DNA of 31,974 nucleotides from a virus. Of this stretch, positions 7,482 through 14,472 are shown in pieces. Location: IMG/VR virus record IMGVR_UViG_3300037961_000543, positions 1 to 31,974 of that record; one strand, given 5' to 3'. The notes under the pieces were generated by a model. The model ran no database searches and was not told the origin of the DNA. It was given only the letters and a program-made list of their open reading frames with translations. Within the stretch, counting starts at the first letter, position 1, and every line of letters starts with the position of its first letter. Made by a program: the position numbers and the translations under genes.

Positions 7482-8540
7482 ATGCCGTATATAGGAAAAA
7501 GCCCATCAGCAGGGGTTAGACAACGCTATCAGTACACAGCGACTGCAGGGCAAACTACATTTAGTGGTACTGACTTAGGCAATCTCACATTGACCTATAC
7601 AGATAATAACTTCTTAGATTGTTTTCAGAACGGAGTCCTCTTAAAAGGTGGTGGCACAGACTACACAGCTACATCAGGCACATCTGTTGTGTTGACTACA
7701 GGTGCATCTGTAAGTGATGTCATAGAGATAATAGTGTATGATGTGTTCTCTGTTGGTAATTTTTACAATAGAACAGATAGTGACTCACGCTATGCCTTAA
7801 CCACAGGTGCAACAATGTCAGGTGCTTTAGACTTAAATGGTCAAGAGTTAGTGCTTGACGCTGATGGAGATACATCTATTACGGCTGATACTGATGACCA
7901 GATTGATATTAAAATTGCAGGGACTGACGTTGGAACTCTTACACAAAACAGTGGCAAGTTAACTGTTAACTCTACTGGTTCAAATTTATCTTTCGCAGTT
8001 GGTGGCACTGTAGAATTAAATACAGATGGCACACAGTTTTATCCACAAACAGATGATTCACATAACTTAGGAACTTCAAGTCTTAGATTTAAAGATTTAT
8101 ATTTGTCAAGTGGTGTTTTTTTAGGTGGAACTGGGGCTGCAAATGAACTCCACGACTACGAAGAGGGAGATAGGTCATCAGGTTCAGTAACTGGAGTAAC
8201 AGCATCAACTAACACAGTAACAGGATACTACACTAAAGTGGGTAGACAAATAGTTGAGCATATTAAAGTAGTTCTTTCAGGAGTAAGTGGGGGAAGTGGC
8301 AACCCATATATAGGTTTAAGTTTTACGCCAACTAAAAGTGTAGGAGCTTCACTTGTGCAAGGTGGCTCCATAGGGATGAATACTGTTATAACCAATTCTA
8401 CTTTTCTGAATACAGGCTTTATGGGTGTATACGGAGGTAATCCCCAAGTTTACGCAAATGACTATCAACAAGGTTACTATAGTTACTCAAATTGGACTGA
8501 TGGAACTTTGGCATTTACAGTAATATATGAAGCAGATTAG
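7482..8540 (+). CDS. Tail fibre protein 3 with DYEEG module (352 aa)
   Basis: The N-terminus MPYIGKSPSAGVRQRYQYTA and the domain to about residue 95 (FLDCFQNGVLLKGGGTDYTA, VIEIIVYDVFSVGNFYNRTD) are standard in marine phage fibres. A shaft segment shared with fibre 2 follows. Next come the module DDSHNLGTSSLRFKDLYLSS and GGTGAANELHDYEEG, with DYEEG at 225-229, well known upstream of exchangeable receptor-binding tips in cyanophages and other marine phages. Residues 230-352 form a unique beta-rich tip with several Tyr/Gly clusters. The gene starts 2 nt after the previous stop. The role is host recognition; receptor unknown. Confidence 0.85.
   Translation: MPYIGKSPSAGVRQRYQYTATAGQTTFSGTDLGNLTLTYTDNNFLDCFQNGVLLKGGGTDYTATSGTSVVLTTGASVSDVIEIIVYDVFSVGNFYNRTDSDSRYALTTGATMSGALDLNGQELVLDADGDTSITADTDDQIDIKIAGTDVGTLTQNSGKLTVNSTGSNLSFAVGGTVELNTDGTQFYPQTDDSHNLGTSSLRFKDLYLSSGVFLGGTGAANELHDYEEGDRSSGSVTGVTASTNTVTGYYTKVGRQIVEHIKVVLSGVSGGSGNPYIGLSFTPTKSVGASLVQGGSIGMNTVITNSTFLNTGFMGVYGGNPQVYANDYQQGYYSYSNWTDGTLAFTVIYEAD
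7878..7906 (+). repeat. 29-nt exact repeat, copy 2 (fibre module)
   Basis: Identical to 6583-6611 and in the same reading frame relative to its gene, within the second MPYIG-type fibre. It marks duplication of, or recombination between, neighbouring adhesin genes. Confidence 0.9.
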
Positions 8541-8549
8541 GAGAACTAG

Positions 8550-9161
8550 ATGACACGAAGTAAAATCAGAACAAGTGGTGCAGAGGGACTGACACTATCT
8601 AGTACATCACTTACTATAGCAAATGGTCTGACGCTTACAGATGGTAACGTGACATTTGCTGATGGTCACGGTATTGATTTTGGAAGCACAGGCAATGCTA
8701 GTGTATCAGGTGCAAGTATGTCTAATGAATTATTTGCAGACTATGAAGAGGGTATATGGACAGTAAGTTTTCCATGTACCACCTCTGGGTCTTATACTGT
8801 AAGGAGTGGCTATGCAACTGGATATTATAGAAAGATTGGTAACACAGTTACAGTTGCATTAAGATTTGAAACACAGGGTGAAAGTAGTCCAAGTGGTAAT
8901 ATACAAATTGGAGGTTTTCCTTTTGCTTTCACTAATACTAACCCAAGTGGAGGACTTCAATCTTTTCACTATCCTATCTTACTAAGAGGGGTTAGTGCGA
9001 ATGATGCTAACATGGGAGGTTTTGCAAATCCTCAAGGGGGAACAAGTAATGCTCTTTTATACATGCAACACAGCACAACTGATACTGGATTCACAGCTAT
9101 AGACAAAGATTCTGTTGCAAACTTTGAAGGTTCAGTGTGTTTTACTTATGTTACAACTTAA
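8550..9161 (+). CDS. Short tail fibre / receptor-binding tip protein with DYEEG module (203 aa)
   Basis: This is a compact adhesin. A short shaft (SGAEGLTLSSTSLTIANGLT, then HGIDFGSTGNASVSGASMSN) leads to DYEEG at residues 64-68. A tip domain follows (about 69-203; YATGYYRKIGNTVTVALRFE, IQIGGFPFAFTN), a fold commonly placed after DYEEG in marine phage fibres. Compared with fibre 3 it lacks the MPYIG attachment domain. It may therefore assemble on another fibre or represent a swapped-out tip. AGGAGA before the ATG gives a ribosome site. Role inferred: receptor binding. Confidence 0.8.
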   Translation: MTRSKIRTSGAEGLTLSSTSLTIANGLTLTDGNVTFADGHGIDFGSTGNASVSGASMSNELFADYEEGIWTVSFPCTTSGSYTVRSGYATGYYRKIGNTVTVALRFETQGESSPSGNIQIGGFPFAFTNTNPSGGLQSFHYPILLRGVSANDANMGGFANPQGGTSNALLYMQHSTTDTGFTAIDKDSVANFEGSVCFTYVTT

Positions 9162-9174
9162 TGGGAGATAAATA

Positions 9175-9435
9175 ATGGCGATAACAAAAGAAATAGTGCA
9201 AGATAAAATAGAAGTCGTAGGTGACTTCAAGCACATACAAGTGCGAACAGCAACGGTAATAAAAGAAGATGGTGTAGAAATATCACGTTCTTTTCATCGC
9301 CATGTTGTAGCACCAGACAGCGACAGCACAAATGAAAGTGCAGATGTAAAAGCAATGGTGGCACAGTTTCATACAGATGCAGTGAAGAAAGCATATGCTG
9401 ATCATCTAGCAAAGCTAAAAGAACAAGCAAGTTAA
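9175..9435 (+). CDS. Small fibre-associated conserved protein (MAITKEIVQDKIEVVGD family)
   Basis: The protein has 86 residues. The N-terminal beta segment KEIVQDKIEVVGDFKHIQVR, with TATVIKEDGVEISRSFHRHV, is a strongly conserved motif in small proteins encoded beside fibre genes of marine phages. The C-terminal half is helical (VKAMVAQFHTDAVKKAYADH). No function has been shown that I know of. A fibre-assembly or attachment accessory role is inferred from the constant gene neighbourhood. GGGAGA upstream serves as ribosome site. Confidence 0.8.
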   Translation: MAITKEIVQDKIEVVGDFKHIQVRTATVIKEDGVEISRSFHRHVVAPDSDSTNESADVKAMVAQFHTDAVKKAYADHLAKLKEQAS

Positions 9436-9436
9436 A

Positions 9437-10546
9437 ATGAGCAAAGCGGCAGATTTAGCAAACCTTATAGGCAACATCAACGCAGGGGGTGGTGGGGTTA
9501 ATAGGAATGTCATCATCAATGGTGCAATGAACGTCAGTAAATATGCAACCACAGCTACAGGAGTAGGTGCTTCAGATGGGTATTTTACCTGTGACAGATG
9601 GCATCTTGATAGTGGAGCAACCACAGCAGGACGTTTAACAATGACACAAGACATAAATGATGCTCCTTCAGGATTTGGTAATAGTCTTAAATTAGATTGC
9701 ACAACTGCTGATACATCTATAGCATCAGGTGAGATTCTTAAAATTGAACAAAGAATAGAGGGTCAAAACTTACAGACATTTAAAAAAGGCACATCAGATG
9801 CCAAACCTTTTGCTGTTTCTTTTTATGTAAAAGGTAATGCTAGTGCGACTTATGTATGTGAATTATTTGACCAAGACAACTCAAGACAATGCTCTAAGAC
9901 ATTTAATGTAACAACAGATTGGACACGAGTAGAGCTTACATTTCCTGCTGATACTACAGGTGCTTTTGATAACGATAACGCTCATAGTCTAAGTCTTAAT
10001 TTTTGGTTACACGCAGGAGCTTCATTCACAAGTGGCACACTTAACTCAAGTGGTTTTGCAGCAAATAATGGACCTGATAGAGCTGCAGGTATATCCTCAT
10101 TTTTTGACAGCACAGACAGAACTTTCTTTCTTACAGGTGTTCAGTTAGAGGTAGGGCAGAACCCAACAGAATTTGAACATGAAAATATAAAAATTACAGA
10201 AGAAAAATGTAGAAGATATCTTATTGCATATGGTGGGGAGAAGAACTATGAGACTATTGTGGGTTCAGGCATAGCCGCCTCAACAACACGATGTTGGTTT
10301 TTGTATACTCCTGGTCAAATGAGAGCTATTCCAACATTAACGCATGCAAATATTCAAGTAGACCATCCAGGCGTTGCAGGTTATGGGCTAAGTAGCTATA
10401 CGCTAGATAGTGCTGCTTCATCAAAAGGTATATTCTCATATGCAGACGTTTCAAGTGGTCTTACAGCAGGGAAACCTTACGCTCTGATAGGCACAAATGC
10501 GTCAGATGCAGGTAGAGGTTATGTAAGATTAAGTGCTGAACTATAG
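9437..10546 (+). CDS. Tail fibre protein with carbohydrate-binding-like domain (369 aa)
   Basis: After a 20-residue leader with GGGGVNRNVIINGAMNVSKY, residues about 45-245 form a beta-sandwich-like domain (DGYFTCDRWHLDSGATTAGR, FAVSFYVKGNASATYVCELF, TDWTRVELTFPAD, FFLTGVQLEVGQNPTEFEHE). This pattern is familiar from phage adhesins and resembles carbohydrate-binding modules. A hinge, ITEEKCRRYLIAYGG, related to the usual E..L..CQRY hinge, precedes a C-terminal tip (about 260-369). The ATG begins one base after the previous stop and has only a weak ribosome site, so it probably depends on coupling. Glycan binding is inferred. Confidence 0.8.
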   Translation: MSKAADLANLIGNINAGGGGVNRNVIINGAMNVSKYATTATGVGASDGYFTCDRWHLDSGATTAGRLTMTQDINDAPSGFGNSLKLDCTTADTSIASGEILKIEQRIEGQNLQTFKKGTSDAKPFAVSFYVKGNASATYVCELFDQDNSRQCSKTFNVTTDWTRVELTFPADTTGAFDNDNAHSLSLNFWLHAGASFTSGTLNSSGFAANNGPDRAAGISSFFDSTDRTFFLTGVQLEVGQNPTEFEHENIKITEEKCRRYLIAYGGEKNYETIVGSGIAASTTRCWFLYTPGQMRAIPTLTHANIQVDHPGVAGYGLSSYTLDSAASSKGIFSYADVSSGLTAGKPYALIGTNASDAGRGYVRLSAEL

Positions 10547-10553
10547 GTAAAAC

Positions 10554-10730
10554 ATGAAAATAACAGATGCTCAATATATGAAAAGTCCAATAAAAAACGA
10601 AATTTGTGCTGTTAATTGCACTATAGATGGAGAAAAATCATCTGTACCACTAGACCCTGACAACAGACACTACGCAGAGATACTAAAACAAGTAAAGGAA
10701 GGCACACTGACAATCAAGGACGCTGACTAA
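10554..10730 (+). CDS. Small conserved protein (58 aa) in the fibre region
   Basis: Translation gives MKITDAQYMKSPIKNEICAV ... SVPLDPDNRHYAEILKQVKE, ending GTLTIKDAD. The 'VPLDPDNRHYAEI...G.LTI.DAD' pattern recurs in small proteins next to fibre genes of marine phages. It is short, soluble and acidic at the end. The stop shares one base with the next start (TAATG). No function is known; a fibre accessory role is inferred from neighbourhood. Confidence 0.8.
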   Translation: MKITDAQYMKSPIKNEICAVNCTIDGEKSSVPLDPDNRHYAEILKQVKEGTLTIKDAD

Positions 10731-11083
10731 TGCTTGGCTTTAATGCCATATCAGAAACAGCGATTGCTGAACAGCCAGGGGTTACATTATTCTTATCAGG
10801 GGTAAGTGGAACCACAGCTATAAACGGAGTTACAATCGAATCTGAGGGGGCTGTCAGTGTAACAGGTGTTGCAGGAACGTCAGCTCTAGGAAACATAACA
10901 GTTGCAGGATCAGCAGTTCTAAGTGTAACTGGATTTTCTACTACACTTTCACAGGGTAATGTATTAATATGGGGAGAAATTATTACTGGCGTAACAACTG
11001 AGTATACAAATATAACCACAGGAGCGTCACAGACGTGGACAGAAATATCAACAGGAGCTTCACAAACGTGGACAGAAATATAG
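10730..11083 (+). CDS. Beta-repeat structural protein with terminal STGASQTWTEI repeat (117 aa)
   Basis: The N-terminus LGFNAISETAIAEQPG belongs to a frequent small structural family of marine phages. The middle is a string of short beta repeats (VTGVAGTSALGNITVAGSAV). The end is a perfect in-frame duplication of an 11-residue unit, TTGASQTWTEI/STGASQTWTEI, finishing exactly at the stop. No membrane segment or catalytic motif is seen. It may coat or cap a fibre; this is only a positional inference. Confidence 0.75.
   Translation: MLGFNAISETAIAEQPGVTLFLSGVSGTTAINGVTIESEGAVSVTGVAGTSALGNITVAGSAVLSVTGFSTTLSQGNVLIWGEIITGVTTEYTNITTGASQTWTEISTGASQTWTEI
11015..11080 (+). repeat. 33-nt tandem duplication encoding GASQTWTEI
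   Basis: Two adjacent 33-nt units (11015-11047 and 11048-11080) encode TTGASQTWTEI and STGASQTWTEI. They differ at only a few, mostly silent, positions, which is consistent with selection on the protein. Confidence 0.85.
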
Positions 11084-11092
11084 AGGTGAAAC

Positions 11093-12424
11093 ATGGTATC
11101 TACGTATACAACTAATGGTGGTATTGAGAAGATCGGTTCAGGCGAACAGTCTGGTACATGGGGGGATACCACAAATACAAACTTCGATATTATAGATAAA
11201 CTAACTAATGGTGTTATCGATATAACACTTTCAGGCACTACGCACACACTCACAACCAGCGATGGCGCAGTTTCTGATGGTATGTCAAAAGTCTTGGTTC
11301 TAGGAGGATCACCTTCAGGCACAAACACTATAACGATATCCCCAAATGATGCTCAAAAATTATACTTTGTTAAGAACGGTACGAGTCAAATAGCCACTTT
11401 CACTCAAGGGTCAGGTAGTGACGTTAGTGTAGCCGCAGGTGCAGGTGCGATCATTTTTGCTGACGGAGCGGGGTCAACAGCGGCAGTAACAGATTTAACC
11501 GCGTTGTTTCCTAATGTAAACACAGGTGGAGCAGGAGTTTTTACTACTGTAACAGCGAATGGCGGCTTGAAGGCAGATGACATAACGATTGATGGTACAG
11601 AGATAGACCTGAGTTCTGGCGATCTTACAGTGGATGTAGCAGGTGATATTGACTTAGACGCAGGTGGGGGAGATTTTAAATTTTCTGTCGGTGGTACAGA
11701 GATACTAAGAATTACTAACTCATCAAGTGACGTAATTATTAGACCTGTTGCCGATGCCAAAGATATAATATTTCAACAAAGAGATGGGACAGAAGTCGCT
11801 AGGATAGAAGACAATGGCACGTTTAACGTGGTTACAGACAAGTTTGCTATAAATGGCACGGCTGTAACGTCCACCGCTGCTGAGTTAAATATACTAGACA
11901 CCGCAACTGTAACCGCTGGGGAACTAAACCTGTTAGACGGAGACACATCAGTCGGTAGCTCCATAACCGTAGCAGACTCAGATGGCATAATTGTTAACGA
12001 TGGTGGAACAATGAAGACCATACCTGCCAGTGCTGTGAAAACATATACGACTGCAGGGGCTACAAGTGGGACTGTTACAAGTGTAGCTACAGGCAACGGC
12101 TTGACAGGTGGTACGATAACAAGTTCTGGTACGTTAGCCATGAAAAATAGTTGGATGTCCACTTCCTCTGCTGTTTTTTCAATCGGCAGCACGACAAGTT
12201 TTACAAACAGCAGGTCTTACCCCGTCTTTATAACGGGAAGAAGTGCAGCGGGTGGAGGTAGTTTTACATTTTCTGTTAACAATGGTAGCGGTGGGACTGG
12301 CACTATTGATATGGCAGATGGCGACAGTGGTACTAATGACCCATTTGTATTTATATTGCCTGTAGGGGGATCAATATCTGGTTCTACTTTTACAGGAGTA
12401 GGAATAGAACTAAGACCAGGTTGA
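11093..12424 (+). CDS. Tail fibre protein (443 aa)
   Basis: The N-terminal domain (STYTTNGGIEKIGSGEQSGT ... TNFDIIDKLTNGVIDITLSG, about 1-50) is a typical attachment module of marine phage fibres. Next come a beta domain (TITISPNDAQKLYFVKNGTS) and shaft blocks VAGDIDLDAGGGDFKFSVGG and KDIIFQQRDGTEVARIEDNG, related to fibres 1 and 2. Two copies of the AELNxLD motif follow (TAAELNILD and AGELNLLDG, about 262-283). The C-terminal tip is about 310-443 and ends FTGVGIELRPG. Role: host attachment. It is the last adhesin before the lysis genes. Confidence 0.85.
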   Translation: MVSTYTTNGGIEKIGSGEQSGTWGDTTNTNFDIIDKLTNGVIDITLSGTTHTLTTSDGAVSDGMSKVLVLGGSPSGTNTITISPNDAQKLYFVKNGTSQIATFTQGSGSDVSVAAGAGAIIFADGAGSTAAVTDLTALFPNVNTGGAGVFTTVTANGGLKADDITIDGTEIDLSSGDLTVDVAGDIDLDAGGGDFKFSVGGTEILRITNSSSDVIIRPVADAKDIIFQQRDGTEVARIEDNGTFNVVTDKFAINGTAVTSTAAELNILDTATVTAGELNLLDGDTSVGSSITVADSDGIIVNDGGTMKTIPASAVKTYTTAGATSGTVTSVATGNGLTGGTITSSGTLAMKNSWMSTSSAVFSIGSTTSFTNSRSYPVFITGRSAAGGGSFTFSVNNGSGGTGTIDMADGDSGTNDPFVFILPVGGSISGSTFTGVGIELRPG

Positions 12425-12426
12425 CC

Positions 12427-12591
12427 ATGACAAAAGCAGATATTACAACAATACTAACTCAGTTAGCTGTTTTACAGCAACAGATGCGGGCCGTAGAATC
12501 AAGGGTCAGACGTTTAGAACACCTTGTTATATGGGCATTTGGTATATACACCACAGCAACATTAGGAGTCATCTTCAGTGGAATTATATAA
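12427..12591 (+). CDS. Small coiled-coil protein with C-terminal membrane segment (XhlA/holin-accessory-like)
   Basis: The protein has 54 residues. Residues 3-32 form an amphipathic helix or short coiled coil (TTILTQLAVLQQQMRAVESR VRRLE). Residues 34-54 are a single hydrophobic segment (VIWAFGIYTTATLGVIFSGI). The size and order, coiled coil then one transmembrane helix at the C-terminus, are those of XhlA-like proteins that help holins. It opens the lysis cassette, two bases after the fibre stop, and abuts the next gene. A lysis function is inferred from architecture and neighbours. Confidence 0.7.
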   Translation: MTKADITTILTQLAVLQQQMRAVESRVRRLEHLVIWAFGIYTTATLGVIFSGII

Positions 12592-13089
12592 ATGTTTGAT
12601 CCCGTCACTATATCCGCTGCTGTAGCTACAGCCAGCACGGCATTTAATGGCATAAAGAGAGCCTTTCAGGCAGGACGTGACCTTGAAAGCATGTCACAGG
12701 ATCTATCGCGTTGGATGGGTGCTGTTAGTGACGTGGATGCAGCGCATAAATCTGCTAAGAATCCAACCATGTTTCGTAAAGTGTTTAGCGGTGGTAGTAT
12801 AGAACAAGAGGCAATCGAAGCGTTCACGGCAAAAAAGAGACTAGAAGAGCAACGATACGAGCTACAACAGTTTATTAAGTTTACTCACGGAACAGCGGCA
12901 TGGGACGAACTGCTAAGAATGGAAGGGCAAATACGCAAGCGTAGGCAGCAGGAAATTTATGATAAAAAGATATTTAGGGAAAAGGTTATCGGTGTTGTGG
13001 TACTCACTATTGTGCTTGCTGTTGGCTTGGCTGTTCTTGGTCTCTTTGTCTACTCCCTTATGGGACTCGACAGGGGCTGGTTCGGCTAA
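12592..13089 (+). CDS. Membrane-anchored helical protein of the lysis region (165 aa)
   Basis: The N-terminal 130 residues are helical and rich in charge. They include DPVTISAAVATASTAFNGIK, an Ala-rich amphipathic stretch, and the KKRLEEQRYELQQFIKFTHG coiled-coil-like segment. Residues about 131-157 are a single hydrophobic helix (VIGVVVLTIVLAVGLAVLGL FVYSLM), and the protein ends DRGWFG. Similar proteins with one C-terminal membrane helix precede holin genes in other marine phages. The function is unproven. The last 131 nt also encode, in the +1 frame, the leader of the next protein, an arrangement reminiscent of Rz/Rz1 spanin gene pairs although the proteins are not recognisably spanins. 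Confidence 0.75.
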   Translation: MFDPVTISAAVATASTAFNGIKRAFQAGRDLESMSQDLSRWMGAVSDVDAAHKSAKNPTMFRKVFSGGSIEQEAIEAFTAKKRLEEQRYELQQFIKFTHGTAAWDELLRMEGQIRKRRQQEIYDKKIFREKVIGVVVLTIVLAVGLAVLGLFVYSLMGLDRGWFG

Positions 13090-13465
13090 CTGTGTACGCA
13101 AACAGGGCGGTCAAGAAACGTTTGAATGGTTATGTGTAGAAGGAGATACGATATATTTAGCTAAATCAGAGAACATAAAGCAGTGTTTTACGTGTTTTCT
13201 TAAAAAATTTAGCGACTGGACATGGGAACAAGAGATACGCAAAGGGGTTAGAGAGGACCCGAAATACGTGACATGTAGACGATATAAAAGAAGAAAGGCA
13301 AGAAACGGGCAACAAGTTTGCCTATACAAAGGCGCAAATGATACATATACTCTGGTTGTAGAAGGTGAATGCCCCGTAGAGTTCCAATGTCGGTACGACC
13401 CAGGGGGGCAAGAGCCTAATATAGACAGCGTAGTGGATTCACTAAATGATAGTTTTAAAAAATGA
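12959..13465 (+). CDS. Cysteine-rich, probably exported protein whose 5' end overlaps the preceding gene
   Basis: The protein has 168 residues. Residues 1-8 are basic (MIKRYLGK) and 11-31 hydrophobic (SVLWYSLLCLLLAWLFLVSL). A possible type I signal-peptidase site follows GAGSA at 40-44. The remaining part has eight cysteines (45, 59, 76, 79, 106, 121, 138, 144), an even number that fits disulfide bonding in the periplasm, and the conserved-looking FLKKFSDWTWEQEIRKGVRE with YVTCRRYKRRK. The start at ATG 12959 has AGGA 5 nt upstream and lies inside the previous gene, 131 nt before its end. I recall relatives in marine phages but no function. It sits between lysis-type membrane proteins, so a periplasmic or envelope role at lysis or superinfection is inferred. 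Confidence 0.75.
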   Translation: MIKRYLGKRLSVLWYSLLCLLLAWLFLVSLSTPLWDSTGAGSANCVRKQGGQETFEWLCVEGDTIYLAKSENIKQCFTCFLKKFSDWTWEQEIRKGVREDPKYVTCRRYKRRKARNGQQVCLYKGANDTYTLVVEGECPVEFQCRYDPGGQEPNIDSVVDSLNDSFKK

Positions 13466-13686
13466 CACCAGAAACACTTAACAGATGGCAAATAGTTCCT
13501 AGATTCATGATGATTGTTATGACTCTTGTATATATACGGTGCATAGAGTATGCGTTAGCACAACCAGAACTCAGCACACAGATGGCATCTCTGATATCGG
13601 TTGTAACAGGAGCGATGACAGGGAGTTTTGCCGTATTCATAAACAAAGAATCAAAAGGAGGGGGTAATGATAAGTCAGATCCTTAG
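13462..13686 (+). CDS. Small two-transmembrane protein, holin candidate (74 aa)
   Basis: The N-terminus is MTPETLNRWQIVPRF. A first hydrophobic helix spans about 11-32 (MMIVMTLVYIRCIEYAL) and a second about 41-61 (MASLISVVTGAMTGSFAVFI), followed by a polar, Gly/Lys/Asp tail. Size, two helices and a charged tail are as expected for class II-type holins, and this family sits in lysis cassettes of marine phages. It overlaps the previous gene by ATGA and the next by 20 nt, so the whole cassette is translationally coupled. With a 3TM holin-type protein encoded next, one may be holin and the other antiholin or pinholin. That assignment is inference. Confidence 0.75.
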   Translation: MTPETLNRWQIVPRFMMIVMTLVYIRCIEYALAQPELSTQMASLISVVTGAMTGSFAVFINKESKGGGNDKSDP

Positions 13687-14020
13687 TTCTATAGTTGGGT
13701 TAGGCACTAGCTTTCTAGACTCAAAAGCAGAGATTCAGAAGGCAAAAGCTATGAAAGAGCAGAAGATAGCAGAAGGTACAGCAAATTGGGAAACAATCGC
13801 GATGGATGCGTCTAAAAACTCGTGGAAAGACGAGCTGTGGACTATTGTGTTTGTAGCCATACTTATTGCTAACTTTATACCTCTGTGGGGTATACAAGAG
13901 TATATGGCAAAAGGCTTTGAGAACCTTGAGAAATGTCCTGAGTGGGTGACATACGGCATGTATGCAAGTATTGCTGCTAGCTTTGGGTTACGATCATTTA
14001 CTAAATTAAGGAGGAAATGA
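13667..14020 (+). CDS. Holin, 3TM-type family
   Basis: The protein has 117 residues. An N-terminal glycine-containing hydrophobic stretch (ISQILSSIVGLGTSFL) is followed by a charged helix (SKAEIQKAKAMKEQKIAEGT), then NSWKDE (51-56) leading into a hydrophobic helix (57-75, LWTIVFVAILIANFIPLWG). A third hydrophobic segment lies at 94-109 (VTYGMYASIAASFGL), and the end is basic (TKLRRK). The SWKDE-before-helix pattern is characteristic of the 3TM holin family used for virion or gene-transfer-agent release. AGGAGG at 13656-13661 is well placed. It directly precedes the endolysin gene, which supports the holin call. Confidence 0.8.
   Translation: MISQILSSIVGLGTSFLDSKAEIQKAKAMKEQKIAEGTANWETIAMDASKNSWKDELWTIVFVAILIANFIPLWGIQEYMAKGFENLEKCPEWVTYGMYASIAASFGLRSFTKLRRK
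14008..14014 (+). promoter_or_regulatory. Ribosome binding site deciding the endolysin start
   Basis: AAGGAGG ends 2 nt before ATG 14017 but 5 nt before the adjacent ATG 14020. The spacing favours the second ATG as the main start. Confidence 0.55.
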
Positions 14021-14472
14021 TGGCGTTTAAATTATCACAGAGAAGTTTAGGACGATTAGATGGAGTAAAAGCAGAAATGCACTCAGTTGTTACGCATGCC
14101 ATCACAGTGAGTAACGTCGACTTCGGAGTGATCTGTGGTCTCCGTACCGAGGCAGAACAGGCTGACCTCGTAGCCCGTGGGGCATCGCAGACGATGAAGT
14201 CTAAACACCTTACAGGAGATGCCGTCGACTTAATGGCGTATGTTTCTGGACGGGCGAGCTGGGAGTTGAACCTGTACGATGACATAGCCGATGCAATGAA
14301 AGAAGCAGCTGTGCGAGAAGGCGTTAAAATTAGGTGGGGCGCGGCATGGCATATAGATGATTTTCGTGACTGGGAAGGTACATCAGAAGAAGCTATGAAT
14401 GCCTATATAGACTTACGTCGTTCTCAGGGTCGTCGCCCGTTTATAGATGGACCACATTTTGAGCTGATGTAA
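14020..14472 (+). CDS. Endolysin, M15-family L-alanyl-D-glutamate-type peptidase
   Basis: The protein has 150 residues, the usual size for single-domain M15 endolysins such as that of phage T5. The zinc-site motif S61-K-H63-L-T-G-D-A-V-D70 and the C-terminal GPHFEL (His146) supply the expected metal ligands and catalytic surroundings. The preceding VICGLRTEAEQADLVARGAS and the IRWGAAWHIDDFRDW segments are also typical. It would cut the stem peptide of peptidoglycan in the periplasm after holin action. No signal peptide is present, which fits holin-dependent release. Start 14020 is preferred over 14017 for ribosome-site spacing. The stop shares a base with the next start. Confidence 0.92.
   Translation: MAFKLSQRSLGRLDGVKAEMHSVVTHAITVSNVDFGVICGLRTEAEQADLVARGASQTMKSKHLTGDAVDLMAYVSGRASWELNLYDDIADAMKEAAVREGVKIRWGAAWHIDDFRDWEGTSEEAMNAYIDLRRSQGRRPFIDGPHFELM

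Noticed and set aside
6202-9161. Diversity-generating retroelement acting on fibre tips
   Set aside because: No reverse transcriptase gene or adenine-specific template repeat is present in the window; the shared 29-nt repeat is an ordinary duplicated coding module.
10714-11328. Leftward open frame of 204 codons across the fibre region
   Set aside because: Its Val/Pro/Ser-rich translation mirrors the Thr/Gly repeats of the sense genes, and it spans two real genes and their junction.
12959-13100. Lipoprotein signal (Rz1-like) in the Cys-rich protein
   Set aside because: Cys19 is preceded by SLL and Cys45 by SAN. Neither fits a lipobox, so a type I signal or membrane anchor is more likely.
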